Positions 24,249-32,718 of a DNA stretch of 64,000 nt are shown one piece after another. The translations under genes were made by a program, and so were the position numbers. Where the stretch lies: positions 2,418,001 to 2,482,000 of the forward strand of contig NZ_CP108002.1 in the NCBI RefSeq assembly GCF_041435055.1. Reading direction: 5' to 3'. The DNA is from Streptomyces sp. NBC_00341 (lineage in GTDB: Bacteria; Actinomycetota; Actinomycetes; Streptomycetales; Streptomycetaceae). A model generated the notes under the pieces. That model ran no database searches. It was given only the letters and a program-made list of their open reading frames with translations, and was not told where the DNA came from. Within the stretch, counting starts at the first letter, position 1; the number at the start of each line of letters is the position of its first letter.

Positions 24249-25295
24249 TCAGGAATCCGCCCGCGCACCGGCCGGGGCCCGGCCCTCGCGGGTCCAGTCG
24301 AGGAGTTCGTCCGCCGTCCACGTCGTGACGACGCGCTCCGCCGGGACGCCGCACTCCTCCGCGCGGGCGCAGCCGTAGGCCTGCCAGTCCAGCTGTCCGG
24401 GTGCGTGCGCGTCGGTGTCGATGGCGAACAGGGTCCCCGCGTCCACGGCTTGGCGCAGCAGCCGCCGGGGCGGGTCGAGCCGCTCGGGTCTGCAGTTGAT
24501 CTCCACCGCCGTGCCCGCCTCCGCGCAGGCGGCGAAGACCTCGTCCGCGTCGAACCGCGACTCCGGGCGGCCCCGGCCGGTGACCAGGCGCCCGGTGCAG
24601 TGGCCGAGGACGTTGGCCCGGGGATGGCGGACGGCGGCGAGCAGCCGCCGGGTCATCGGTCCGGGGTCCATCCGCAGTTTGGAGTGGACGGAGACGACCA
24701 CCAGGTCCAGCCGGTCCAGCAGCTCGTCCTCCTGGTCGAGGGTGCCGTCGAGGTTGATATCGCACTCGATGCCGGTGAGCAGCCGGAACGGCGCCCAGCG
24801 CTCGTTGAGTTCGTCCACCACGTCGAGCTGTTCCCGCAGCCGTTCCGGCGAGAGCCCGTTGGCGACCGTCAGCCGGGGCGAGTGGTCGGTGAGCACCGCC
24901 CAGTCGTGGCCGAGCTCCGCCGCCCTACGGCCCATCTCCTCGATCGGGCTGCCGCCGTCCGACCAGTCGGAGTGCAGATGGCAGTCGCCGCGCAGCAGCG
25001 CGAGCAGCCGCTCGCCGCCCTCCGCGAGCGGTCCGTGCTCCTGGGCCTCGGTCTCCAGCCCCTCCAGGTAGCCGGGCAGCTCTCCGGCCACCGCCTCCCG
25101 GATGACCTGCGCGGTCCTGGGGCCGATGCCCTTGACCCGCTCCAGCGAGCCGTTCGTCACCCGCTGGACGGCCTCCCCCTCGGCCATGGCGGCGACGGTG
25201 CGGGCGGCCGTGCGGAAGGCCTGTACGCGGTAGGTGCCGGCCCCGCCGCGTTCCAGCAGGAAGGCGATCCGCTCCAGAGCCCTGACCGGGTCCAT
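24249..25295 (-). CDS. PHP-domain phosphoesterase with N-terminal helix-hairpin-helix (PolX C-terminal-like)
   Basis: The 348-residue protein joins an N-terminal DNA polymerase-beta-like HhH region (about 1-80: PVRALERIAFLLERGGAGTY; LERVKGIGPRTAQVIREAV) to a PHP domain. The PHP metal ligands are visible in GDCHLHSDWSDG, VLTDHSPRL, TGIECDIN, VVSVHSKL, LGHCTGRL and AIDTDAHAP. It lacks the nucleotidyltransferase palm of PolX, so it should be a stand-alone nuclease or phosphatase acting on DNA ends or a phosphate ester. ATG 25295 has GAGGAGG upstream; the longer open frame is not needed. It is cytoplasmic and probably monocistronic. Confidence 0.86.
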   Translation of the reverse strand: MDPVRALERIAFLLERGGAGTYRVQAFRTAARTVAAMAEGEAVQRVTNGSLERVKGIGPRTAQVIREAVAGELPGYLEGLETEAQEHGPLAEGGERLLALLRGDCHLHSDWSDGGSPIEEMGRRAAELGHDWAVLTDHSPRLTVANGLSPERLREQLDVVDELNERWAPFRLLTGIECDINLDGTLDQEDELLDRLDLVVVSVHSKLRMDPGPMTRRLLAAVRHPRANVLGHCTGRLVTGRGRPESRFDADEVFAACAEAGTAVEINCRPERLDPPRRLLRQAVDAGTLFAIDTDAHAPGQLDWQAYGCARAEECGVPAERVVTTWTADELLDWTREGRAPAGARADS

Positions 25296-25389
25296 CGAAA
25301 CCTCCTCGCCGGACGGGGACGGGCTGCCGTTCCAGCTTGGCGCAGCGGCGCCCGGCCCGCACACCGGCCGGGCCGGGTGCGTGAGCCCG

Positions 25390-26169
25390 TCAGCCGAAGG
25401 ACGACCGCGCCAGCCAGAAGTCCAGCAGCTCCGCGTCGCCCAGGACCTCGACCCGGTCGCTGTCCGGGGCCAGCCGGCGGTTGAAGACCAGCATCACGTC
25501 GGTGAGCGGCCCCCGCAGGGCCACGGTCGCCTTCTCGTGCGCGCGGCGCCAGGTGAAGCCGTCCTCGCCGAACTCGATGAGCCATTCGGCACCGGGGGCG
25601 TCGGTGGCGTGCAGATGGATGGAGCGCCCGCCACCGCGCAGCTCCGCCGCCTGCGGGTCGTATCCGGAGCTCGCGGCGAAGGCGACGATGTCCAGCCACT
25701 CGTCGATGGTGTCCGCCGCCAGGTCCGGGGCCATCGCGTAGGGCACCTTCGCGGTCAGGGCCGCGTCCGCCTGGTGGACGACGGTCTCGATCGCCATGCG
25801 CCGGGCCCAGAATCCGGCGCTGTGCTCCCAGGACCAGGACCAGACCGGCAGCTCCGGCCCCGCCTCCCGCAGTACTCCGGCGGTCCGCGCCGCCCCCTCG
25901 GCCAGCCAGGCGTCCAGCACCGCGGGGTCGTCGCCGTCCGGCGTGAAGTGCGGCACCCGCTCCTCCGGGACCTCCTCCGTGGCCCGGGTGCGCACGATCT
26001 CACCGGCCCAGCGCTGGGCGCCGCCGACGTGGACGGCGAGATCGCGCAGCGTCCATTCGGGACAGGTCGGTACCCTCGCGTCGAGGTCGCCGTCGGCCAC
26101 CGCGTACCTCAACGCGTCGGTTCTCAGAACGATTTCGTCGCAGTAGCGCTCATGCGTGAGAGGGGTCAT
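25390..26169 (-). CDS. maleylpyruvate isomerase-family mycothiol-dependent enzyme (TIGR03083)
   Basis: The 259-residue protein fits the DinB-like MDMPI family. The N-terminal four-helix domain carries CPEWTLRDLAVHVGGAQRWA (first metal His), WEHSAGFWARRMAIETVVHQ and ADAALTAKVPYAMAPDLAAD, giving a three-His zinc site for mycothiol chemistry. The C-terminal part (about 170-259) is the MDMPI_C sterol-carrier-like module. Mycothiol use is known for the family and supports an actinomycete origin. Substrate unknown. It lies 94 bp upstream of the PHP gene on the same strand, so co-transcription is possible. Confidence 0.88.
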   Translation of the reverse strand: MTPLTHERYCDEIVLRTDALRYAVADGDLDARVPTCPEWTLRDLAVHVGGAQRWAGEIVRTRATEEVPEERVPHFTPDGDDPAVLDAWLAEGAARTAGVLREAGPELPVWSWSWEHSAGFWARRMAIETVVHQADAALTAKVPYAMAPDLAADTIDEWLDIVAFAASSGYDPQAAELRGGGRSIHLHATDAPGAEWLIEFGEDGFTWRRAHEKATVALRGPLTDVMLVFNRRLAPDSDRVEVLGDAELLDFWLARSSFG

Positions 26170-26209
26170 GCCCGCAGCCTAAGGGCTGCCGCGGCACCGG
26201 ACCCAGCAG

Positions 26210-26764
26210 TTATCCGCCGAGCTGCGAGGTGGACGGGACCTTGTCCTTCACCTCGGCGCCCGCGCTCTTCCCGGCGTCCTTGACGGAGCTGATGACGCTC
26301 TCGAAGGCGCCGATGTCGCCCGCTCCCGCCTCGCCCTTGCGGAGCTTGGTGGCCAGGCCCTTGAGCGAGGCGATCCCCGCGGTCAGCGGTGCGACGGCCT
26401 TCGAGAGGAGCGGGTCGCCCTTGGCGTTCTCGGTGGCGGCCTTGAGCCGGTTGTAGGCGAAGCCGCCCGCGAGCCCGGCCTTGACGAGCGCGAAGGTCCG
26501 CCCGTCGGTGCCCTTCTTGAACTTGCCGGCCCGGTACGGCTTGACGACCCACTGGTAGGTGGCGCCCGCGGCCAGCCCGGCGTTGGTGACGAACCGGGTC
26601 TTGGCGAACTTCTGCGCCTCGGCCGACGAGGTACCGGTGGGCGACGCCGAACTGCTGCTCGCCCCGCTGTCGTCGTCGCCGCCGCACGCGGTGGTTCCCG
26701 CCAGCACGGCGCAGGACAGCAGCAGCGCCAGGAACAGACGGCGGAGCGGTACGGTACGGGGCAC
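26210..26764 (-). CDS. lipoprotein, unknown function
   Basis: The 184-residue product has a lipoprotein signal (LLLSCAVLAGTTAC, lipidated Cys about 27), an acidic Ser-rich linker (GGDDDSGASSSSASPTG) and a mostly helical Ala/Lys-rich body. Two predicted helices near 55-110 contain AGLAAGATYQWVVKPYRAGK, suggesting a partly buried amphipathic region. It should be anchored on the outer face of the membrane. I know similar Streptomyces hypothetical proteins but no function. It is transcribed away from the small membrane protein at 26907. Confidence 0.75.
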   Translation of the reverse strand: MPRTVPLRRLFLALLLSCAVLAGTTACGGDDDSGASSSSASPTGTSSAEAQKFAKTRFVTNAGLAAGATYQWVVKPYRAGKFKKGTDGRTFALVKAGLAGGFAYNRLKAATENAKGDPLLSKAVAPLTAGIASLKGLATKLRKGEAGAGDIGAFESVISSVKDAGKSAGAEVKDKVPSTSQLGG

Positions 26765-26906
26765 GGCGGGCCTCCCTGGCCGGGCACATCACAGCAGGGT
26801 GCCGGGACCCGGCACCCTCCCCGCAAGGCTGGCTCCGGCCGGCGCGCCCCGCCACCGGGGAGCGCCGTCCGGGTTTCACTCCGCGGAAAGCGGCAATCCG
26901 CAGTCC

Positions 26907-27197
26907 ATGTCGTACTCAAGAGGCAACGGAAGCAGCACCGCAGCACGTGTCATAGCCGTAGTGGCCGACATCATGGCGTTCATCATCATCCTGTGGATCC
27001 TGATGTACCTGCTCGACGCCAACCCGGACAACGGCCTGGTCGAGTTCGTTCGGCACACCGCCCGCTGGCTCGCCGGCTGGTCGTACGACCTGTTCACCTT
27101 CGACGAGGCCTGGGCCAGGGTCGTCGCCGGTTACGGCCTCGCAGCCGTCGTGTACCTGTTCATCGGGCACGCGGTCGCCGGCCGCATCCGCCGCTGA
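26907..27197 (+). CDS. small two-TM membrane protein
   Basis: The 96-residue protein has two hydrophobic helices (about 13-36, VIAVVADIMAFIIILWILMY; about 70-90, VVAGYGLAAVVYLFIGHAVA) joined by an amphipathic loop with Trp residues. ATG 26907 has only a weak upstream purine run. It resembles conserved Streptomyces integral membrane proteins without function. It converges on the cyclase-like gene, and a 22-bp perfect palindrome separates them. Confidence 0.7.
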   Translation: MSYSRGNGSSTAARVIAVVADIMAFIIILWILMYLLDANPDNGLVEFVRHTARWLAGWSYDLFTFDEAWARVVAGYGLAAVVYLFIGHAVAGRIRR

Positions 27198-27223
27198 CAC
27201 CGGCGGTCCCCACAGACTTCCGG

Positions 27224-27245
27224 GCTGCGGCTGATCAGCCGCAGC
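27224..27245. terminator. 22-bp palindrome between convergent genes
   Basis: GCTGCGGCTGA and TCAGCCGCAGC form a perfect 22-bp palindrome that includes the stop codon of the minus-strand cyclase-like gene at 27235. It probably serves as a bidirectional terminator. Confidence 0.6.
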
Positions 27246-28308
27246 AGTCCGGCTCCAGCCCCTTCGGCAGCCGCTCCCCGCTGAAGACCGCGGTGGTCGC
27301 CTCGTCCCCACCGAGCGCGGCCACCGCCAACAGCAGCGAACCGGCGGTCCAGGCCGTGCGCTCCTCCGGCCAGAAGGCCCGGTTGCCCTCGAAGACGTAC
27401 CCCGTCCAGTACATCCCGTCCCCGGCCCGCAGGTGCTGGATGGACTGGAGGATCTCCAGAGCCCGGTCGGACTCGCCCATCACCCAGAGCGCCAGGGCCA
27501 GTTCGCAGCTCTCGCCTCCCGTCACCCAGGGGTTGGGCAGCACACAGCGCACGCCGAGGCCCGGGACGACGAAGCGGTCCCAGCCCTCCGCGATCCGCTT
27601 GGTGGCCGCCGGTCCTTCGAGCGCGCCGCCGAGGACCGGGTAGTACCAGTCCATCGAGTAGTGGCTCTTGTCCAGGAAGCGTTCCGGGTGGCTGCGGATC
27701 GCGTGGCCGAGTGCGCCGGTGGCCAGCTCCCAGTCGGGCTGCGGCTCCTCGCGGCGTTCCGCGATGGCGAGCGCGCAGCGCAGCGCCTGGTGGATGGAGG
27801 AGCAGCCGGTCAGCAGCGCGTCCGTCACCGGGGTGCCGTCGGCCTCCTGCTTCCAGCCGATCTGGCCGCCGGGCTGCTGGAGCTTCAGCACGAACTCGAC
27901 GGCGGCGAAGACGGTCGGCCACATCCGGTCGACGAACGCGTCGTCGCCGGTGGCCAGGTAGTGGTGCCAGACGCCGACGGCCACGTACGCGCAGAAGTTG
28001 GTCTCCAGGCCGCGGTCGGTCGGCCGCTCCGGGTCGCCGTCGTGGTAGGCGGCGTACCAGGAGCCGTCGCTGTTCTGGTGGCGGGCCAGCCACTCGTACG
28101 CGCGTTCCGCGGCCTCGTGCTCGCCCGCGGCGTCCAGCGCCATGGCGGCCTCCGTGTGGTCCCAAGGGTCGAGGTGGTGCCCGCGGAACCAGGGCAGCGC
28201 GCCGTCCTCGCGCTGCACCGTGAGCAGCGCGGCGACGGTCTCGGTGGCCTGCCCGGCGGTGAGCACTCCGGGCAGCACGAGGTGTTCGGTCCGCTCGGGA
28301 AGTGTCAC
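27235..28308 (-). CDS. prenyltransferase/squalene-cyclase-like alpha/alpha-toroid protein
   Basis: The 357-residue protein has repeated helical hairpins of the terpenoid cyclase/prenyltransferase fold, with QW-like elements such as LTVQREDGALPWF, LARHQNSDGSWYAAYH and LQQPGGQIGW. It lacks the DXDD acid motif of squalene-hopene cyclase, so it may bind rather than cyclise, or use another chemistry. GTG 28308 overlaps the methyltransferase stop (GTGA), giving translational coupling. It ends a three-gene operon with a glycosyltransferase and a methyltransferase. No signal peptide is present, so it is cytoplasmic or peripheral. Streptomyces relatives are usually labelled prenyltransferase without proof. 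Confidence 0.78.
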   Translation of the reverse strand: MTLPERTEHLVLPGVLTAGQATETVAALLTVQREDGALPWFRGHHLDPWDHTEAAMALDAAGEHEAAERAYEWLARHQNSDGSWYAAYHDGDPERPTDRGLETNFCAYVAVGVWHHYLATGDDAFVDRMWPTVFAAVEFVLKLQQPGGQIGWKQEADGTPVTDALLTGCSSIHQALRCALAIAERREEPQPDWELATGALGHAIRSHPERFLDKSHYSMDWYYPVLGGALEGPAATKRIAEGWDRFVVPGLGVRCVLPNPWVTGGESCELALALWVMGESDRALEILQSIQHLRAGDGMYWTGYVFEGNRAFWPEERTAWTAGSLLLAVAALGGDEATTAVFSGERLPKGLEPDCCG

Positions 28309-29060
28309 GCCTGTGCCCTGACGGCGTCGGTGGCCGCGGCGGCGGGCAGGTGCGGCTTGGTCGCGTAGGCGACGAAGCTCTTGCCGACGACCGGGTTGAG
28401 CAGCTGCTCGGCGACCCGGGTCGCCATCGGCTTCTTCATGATGTCCCAGACGAGCAGCTTGTGGTACGCCCGTACGGGCAGCGCCTTCTCGTTGTCGACG
28501 CCGAAGGCGCACTTCAGCCACCAGTAGGGCGAGTGCAGCGCGTGCGCGTGGTGGGTGCCGTACGGCTTGAGGCCGGCGCCGCGCATCCGGGCGAGGAGCT
28601 CCTCCGCCTTGTAGATGCGGATGTGGCCGCCCTCGACCTCGTGGTAGGCGTCGGAGAGCGTCCAGCAGATCTTCTCGGGGCCGTAGCGCGGCACCGTGAC
28701 CGCGATCCGGCCGCCGGGCCTGAGCACCCGGACCATCTCGGCGAGCACGCCCTTGTCGTCGGGGATGTGCTCCATCACCTCGGAGATGATCACGACGTCG
28801 AAGGACTCGTCGGGGAACGGCAGGTTGAGCGCGTCGCCCTCCATCGCGGTGGCGGTGGCGCCGTCGGGGGCCTCACCGGCCTCCTTCATCGCGGCGAACC
28901 ACTTCGCGACCTCGCGGATCTCCTCGCCGTTCTGGTCGAGAGCCACCACCTGGGCGCCGCGCCGGTAGCACTCGAAGGCGTGGCGTCCGGCGCCGCAGCC
29001 CAGGTCGAGCACTCGGTCACCTGCGGCGAGCGGGAAGCGGGTGAAATCCACGGTCAGCAC
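28305..29060 (-). CDS. class I SAM-dependent methyltransferase
   Basis: The 251-residue enzyme shows a full class I methyltransferase core: motif I RVLDLGCGAGRHAFE, acidic end of strand 2 VVALDQNGEE, and motif post-I FDVVIISEVMEHIPDDK. The C-terminal part has aromatic segments (HSPYWWLKCAFGVDNEK) that may contact a lipid-like or hydrophobic acceptor. It lies between the glycosyltransferase (67-bp gap) and the cyclase-like gene (4-bp overlap). The trio likely modifies a common glycolipid, polyprenyl or small-molecule substrate; this is inference from context. Confidence 0.86.
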   Translation of the reverse strand: MLTVDFTRFPLAAGDRVLDLGCGAGRHAFECYRRGAQVVALDQNGEEIREVAKWFAAMKEAGEAPDGATATAMEGDALNLPFPDESFDVVIISEVMEHIPDDKGVLAEMVRVLRPGGRIAVTVPRYGPEKICWTLSDAYHEVEGGHIRIYKAEELLARMRGAGLKPYGTHHAHALHSPYWWLKCAFGVDNEKALPVRAYHKLLVWDIMKKPMATRVAEQLLNPVVGKSFVAYATKPHLPAAAATDAVRAQA

Positions 29061-29127
29061 GAATGCCTGCTTTCGCGGTCGGGGTTCGAAGGGGGCGGGA
29101 CGCCGGGGCGTCCGGGGCGGTGCGGAG

Positions 29128-30468
29128 TCAGCGGCGGCCGTCGGGCCGGGTGGCGGCGCGGGCGGCGATGGCCTCCCGGTAGAGGGCGGCGGTACCGATC
29201 GCCGCCTGCTTCCAGGTGAACCGGGCGAGGACCCGGGCGCGGCCCGCCGCCCCGAGCCGCTCGCGCAGCGCGGGGTCCCGGAGCAGCCGGCCCAGCGCGT
29301 CGGCCAGCGCCCCGGCGTCGGCGGGCGGCACGGCCAGGCAGGTCTCGCCGTCCGGGCCCGCGACCTCGGGGATGGCTCCGCCGGTGGTCGCGACGAGCGG
29401 GGTGCCGGTGGCCATGGCCTCGGCGGCGGGCAGTGAGAAGCCCTCGTACAGCGAGGGGACGCAGGCGATCTGGGCGCCGCGCACCAGGTCGACGAGTTCG
29501 GCGTCGCTGATGCCCTTGACGAACTCGACGGCGTCCCCGAGCCCGTGTCGCTCGATGGCCCGCGCGACGGGCCCGTCCTCGGCCCGCCGTCCGACGACCA
29601 CGAGGTGCGCCGCGGGGTTCTCGGTGCGGAGCTTGGCGAGCGCCTCGACCAGGTGGACGAGGCCCTTGAGCGGTACGTCGGCGCTGGAGGTGGTGACGAT
29701 CCGGCCCTCGACCTCTTCGACGGCGGGGTCGGGTGACCACAGCTCCGTGTCGGCGCCGATGTGCACGACGTGGACGCGGCCGGGGTCCACCCCGAGGTGC
29801 TCGACGATCTCCTGCTTGGAGGAGCCGGAGACGGTGAGTACGGACGGCAGTCGGCGCGCGACCCGCTTCTGCATCCGGGTGAAGGCGTACCAGCGGCGTA
29901 CGGAGGCGCGGCGGCGGCGGTTCGGCGCGGCGGCCAGGTCGAGCTGCCGGTCGACGGTGATGGGGTGGTGGATGGTGGTGACGAGGGGGGCGCCGAGCTC
30001 CGCGAGGAGCCCGTAGCCGAGCGTCTGGTTGTCGTGAATGACGTCGAACTCGCCGCGCCTGGCGGCGAGATGGCGTCTGACGCGCAGGCTGAAGGTGAGC
30101 GGCTCGGGGAATCCGCCGGTCCACATGGTGGCGACCTCCGCGGCGTCGATCCAGTCCCGGTACTCGCCGAGCTTCGGGGTGCGGAAGGGGTCCGGCTGCC
30201 GGTAGAGGTCCAGGCTCGGCAGCTCGGTGAGCGGGACGCCCTCGTCGAGCACCGGGTAGGGCTGGGCGCCGATGACCTCGACGCTGTGGCCGAGCCGGGC
30301 GAGTTCGCGGGCGAGGTGGCGTACGTAGACGCCCTGGCCGCCGCAGAAGGGGTTGCCCTTGTAGGTGAGGAGTGCGATGCGCAGCGGCCGGTCGCCTTCG
30401 GGGCCTGCTTCCGTGTCCGACGTACCGACGCCCGTACGGGGGCCCGACTCTATGGCCTCAGCGGTCAC
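29128..30468 (-). CDS. glycosyltransferase family 4
   Basis: The 446-residue protein is a GT-B retaining glycosyltransferase. The N-terminal acceptor domain opens LRIALLTYKGNPFCGGQGVY with the glycine loop GGQGVYVRHLARELARLGH. The C-terminal donor domain holds ADVPLKGLVHLVEAL and the E-x7-E region PSLYEGFSLPAAEAMATG. GTG 30468 is preferred to GTG 30486 because AGAAGGGGG then sits at ribosome-site distance. It heads the operon with the methyltransferase and the cyclase-like protein. The KstR-type box at 30523-30536 is 55 bp upstream, so the operon may share control with the divergent kstR gene. Confidence 0.87.
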   Translation of the reverse strand: MTAEAIESGPRTGVGTSDTEAGPEGDRPLRIALLTYKGNPFCGGQGVYVRHLARELARLGHSVEVIGAQPYPVLDEGVPLTELPSLDLYRQPDPFRTPKLGEYRDWIDAAEVATMWTGGFPEPLTFSLRVRRHLAARRGEFDVIHDNQTLGYGLLAELGAPLVTTIHHPITVDRQLDLAAAPNRRRRASVRRWYAFTRMQKRVARRLPSVLTVSGSSKQEIVEHLGVDPGRVHVVHIGADTELWSPDPAVEEVEGRIVTTSSADVPLKGLVHLVEALAKLRTENPAAHLVVVGRRAEDGPVARAIERHGLGDAVEFVKGISDAELVDLVRGAQIACVPSLYEGFSLPAAEAMATGTPLVATTGGAIPEVAGPDGETCLAVPPADAGALADALGRLLRDPALRERLGAAGRARVLARFTWKQAAIGTAALYREAIAARAATRPDGRR

Positions 30469-30522
30469 ACTCGGCCCCCTTCTCACTGCGTGTTCGCCGG
30501 AGCGTAACCGCTCACGCTAATC

Positions 30523-30536
30523 TAGAACAAGTTATA
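30523..30536. promoter_or_regulatory. KstR-type operator in the kstR/glycosyltransferase divergent gap
   Basis: TAGAACAAGTTATA fits TNNAACNNGTTNNA at every fixed position. It lies between the start of the glycosyltransferase operon and kstR, a position suited to autorepression and possibly to control of both transcripts. Confidence 0.78.
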
Positions 30537-30698
30537 GACCGGATCGTTCAACGAGCTACGAATCTACCGGCAGGTAGCGACGGTGCAACGGCCGGATCAG
30601 GTGATTCGCGCCACGGCAGACACCCTGGCATGCTGTGCGCCGCCGGACCGGCCCTCGCGTCCTCGCGGTCGCGGACAGAAGCCACGGGGATGGGACAC

Positions 30699-31310
30699 AT
30701 GACAGCGGAAGCCAGACCGGCATCGCCGCCCCTGACGGAACGCCAGGAGGCCCGCCGCCGCCGCATCCTGCACGCCAGTGCGCAGCTCGCCAGCAGGGGC
30801 GGTTTCGAGGCGGTCCAGATGCGCGAGGTGGCGGAGGCGGCCGGGGTCGCGCTCGGTACCCTGTACCGCTACTTCCCGTCCAAGGTCCACCTGCTGGTCG
30901 CCACCATGCAGGACCAGCTCCAGCACATGCACGGCACGCTGCGCAAACGCCCGCCGGCCGGGGCCGACGCGGCGGACCGGGTCGCCGACACCCTGATGCG
31001 GGCGTTCCGCGCACTCCAGCGGGAACCCCATCTGGCGGACGCCATGGTGCGCGCGCTGACCTTCGCGGACCGCAGCGTGAGCCCCGAGGTGGACACCGTC
31101 TCGCGCCTCACCACCGCGATCATCCTGGACTCGATGGGGCTTGAGCACCCGACGCCCGAGCAGCTCTCGGCCGTCCGGGTGATCGAGCACACCTGGCACT
31201 CGGCGCTGATCACCTGGCTGTCCGGCCGGGCGTCGATCGCGCAGGTGAAGATAGACATCGAGACGGTGTGCCGGCTGATCGACGTGACCTCACCGGACCC
31301 GCCCCGCTGA
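30699..31310 (+). CDS. kstR: TetR-family repressor KstR
   Basis: The 203-residue protein has an N-terminal TetR helix-turn-helix: RRRRILHASAQLASRGGFEA, VQMREVAEAAGVALGTLYRY, FPSKVHLLVATMQ. These segments are nearly those I recall for M. tuberculosis KstR (RRKRILDATMAIASKGGYEA; GTLYRYFPSKVHLLV). Ligand-domain parts such as AMVRALTFADRS and SALITWLSGRAS also match. KstR represses sterol catabolism genes and is released by a sterol-CoA metabolite. Start is ATG 30699 or 30690. A perfect KstR-type box lies upstream at 30523-30536, and others precede oxidation genes in this window. It is monocistronic with a terminator at 31312-31338. Confidence 0.85.
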   Translation: MTAEARPASPPLTERQEARRRRILHASAQLASRGGFEAVQMREVAEAAGVALGTLYRYFPSKVHLLVATMQDQLQHMHGTLRKRPPAGADAADRVADTLMRAFRALQREPHLADAMVRALTFADRSVSPEVDTVSRLTTAIILDSMGLEHPTPEQLSAVRVIEHTWHSALITWLSGRASIAQVKIDIETVCRLIDVTSPDPPR

Positions 31311-31311
31311 G

Positions 31312-31338
31312 CGGCCCGGCCTGTTCCATGCCGGGCCG
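31312..31338. terminator. 9-bp stem terminator after kstR
   Basis: CGGCCCGGC - CTGTTCCAT - GCCGGGCCG begins next to the kstR stop codon. Confidence 0.75.
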
Positions 31339-31380
31339 TCGGGCCTGAGTACCGCCGGCCCGCGCGATTATGCTGAGGAC

Positions 31381-32718
31381 ATGGCTGAGTCGCTGCCCTC
31401 CGTGGCCGCCGGCCGGTGGCGGCCTGGTGTCGGTCCCGCTGTCCGCGCCGGGCGCCGCACGCTCGTGGAATCCCTGTACCTGCTCACCGCGCCGCTGAGC
31501 GCGGGCGCCGGTCTGCTGCTGGTGGCCGGCGGCCTGTGTGCCGGAACGGCCGGTTCGCTGGTGCCGAGCGGTTCGCCCGTCGCGGCCCGCGCCCTGGCGC
31601 TGGCCCGGTGGCCCGGTGATCTGGAGTGGTGGCGGATCGGCGCGGTGCGCGCCCGGACCGGCGGGGCGGGCGGCGCGGGCCGGCGGCCGAGGTCGAAGGG
31701 GACGGACGGCGCGGCAGACCCGGAGCTGTGGCTCGACGTGGCGCACGCGGTGCTGGTGCTCCCCGTCGTCCTGGTCACCTCGGTGGTGACGGCGCTGTGG
31801 TGGTTCGTGGGGCTCGCGACCGTCACGTACCCCCTGCGCAACGAGGTCGCGCCCGGCTCGCTGCGGCCGATGACCCTGTACGCGGGCAGCGACCGGTCCC
31901 ATGTCGCGCTGAGCCTGGGCCTGACGTCACCGTCCGGGCGGATCGCGTTCGCCCTCTCTGTCGGCGTGCTGATGCTGTCGGCGCTGCCGCTGGTGACCCG
32001 GGTGTGCGTCGCCGTCCAGGCCGGGCTCGGGCAGGCGCTCCTGTCGAACATGTCGGCGCTGCACCGCAGGATCAGCGGACTGGAGCAGGAGCGCGACACC
32101 GCCCGCGCGCAGGCCGTCGCGGCGGTGACGGCGGAGACCGCCGCGCTGCGGCGGCTGGAGCGGGACATCCACGACGGGCCCCAGCAGCAGCTGGTCCGGC
32201 TGGCGATGGAACTGGGCCGCGCCCAGCACCACTTCGACCGCAGACCGGAACTGGTCAGGGCCGCACTCGCGGACGCGGTCCTGCGGACCCAGGAGGCCCT
32301 GGACGAACTGCGGGCGCTGTCACGGGGCATCGCCCCGCCGGTCCTCACCGACCGGGGGCTCAGGGAGGCGCTGCGCGCCCTGGCCGCGCGCAGCGTCGTG
32401 CCCGCCGAGCTGGACGCCGCTCCGCTGACCGGCCGGCTGGAGCCCGGTATCGAGACGGCCGCGTACTTCGTGGTCGCAGAGGCCCTGACGAACGTGGCCA
32501 AGCACAGCCGGGCCCGCCGGTGCACGGTCGGGCTGCGCCGCACCGGGGGCGTCCTGCGGGTCCGGGTGACGGACGACGGGGTGGGCGGCGCCGCGCCGGC
32601 CGAGGGACACGGGCTGCTGGGTCTGGCCGACCGGGCGCGGGCGGTCGGCGGCCGGCTGACGGTGGACAGTCCGGAGGGCGGCCCGACGACGGTCACGGCG
32701 GAGCTCCCGTGTCACTGA
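31381..32718 (+). CDS. sensor histidine kinase (HisKA_3/NarL-type)
   Basis: The 445-residue kinase has an N-terminal membrane sensor domain with about four TM helices (about 40-65, 120-150 and 185-215 are visible). A dimerisation/phosphoacceptor helix follows with His264 in ERDIHDGPQQQLVRLA. The HATPase_c domain has N-box VAEALTNVAKHSR and G-boxes VTDDGVGGA and GHGLLGLADRARA. It phosphorylates the response regulator encoded next, whose start overlaps its stop (TGATG). The first helices match the Streptomyces sensor-domain type that follows a membrane bundle. Signal unknown. Confidence 0.9.
   Translation: MAESLPSVAAGRWRPGVGPAVRAGRRTLVESLYLLTAPLSAGAGLLLVAGGLCAGTAGSLVPSGSPVAARALALARWPGDLEWWRIGAVRARTGGAGGAGRRPRSKGTDGAADPELWLDVAHAVLVLPVVLVTSVVTALWWFVGLATVTYPLRNEVAPGSLRPMTLYAGSDRSHVALSLGLTSPSGRIAFALSVGVLMLSALPLVTRVCVAVQAGLGQALLSNMSALHRRISGLEQERDTARAQAVAAVTAETAALRRLERDIHDGPQQQLVRLAMELGRAQHHFDRRPELVRAALADAVLRTQEALDELRALSRGIAPPVLTDRGLREALRALAARSVVPAELDAAPLTGRLEPGIETAAYFVVAEALTNVAKHSRARRCTVGLRRTGGVLRVRVTDDGVGGAAPAEGHGLLGLADRARAVGGRLTVDSPEGGPTTVTAELPCH

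Noticed and set aside
27235..28308. Squalene-hopene cyclase
   Set aside because: Fold repeats are present but the catalytic DXDD motif and the usual 600-plus residue length are missing.
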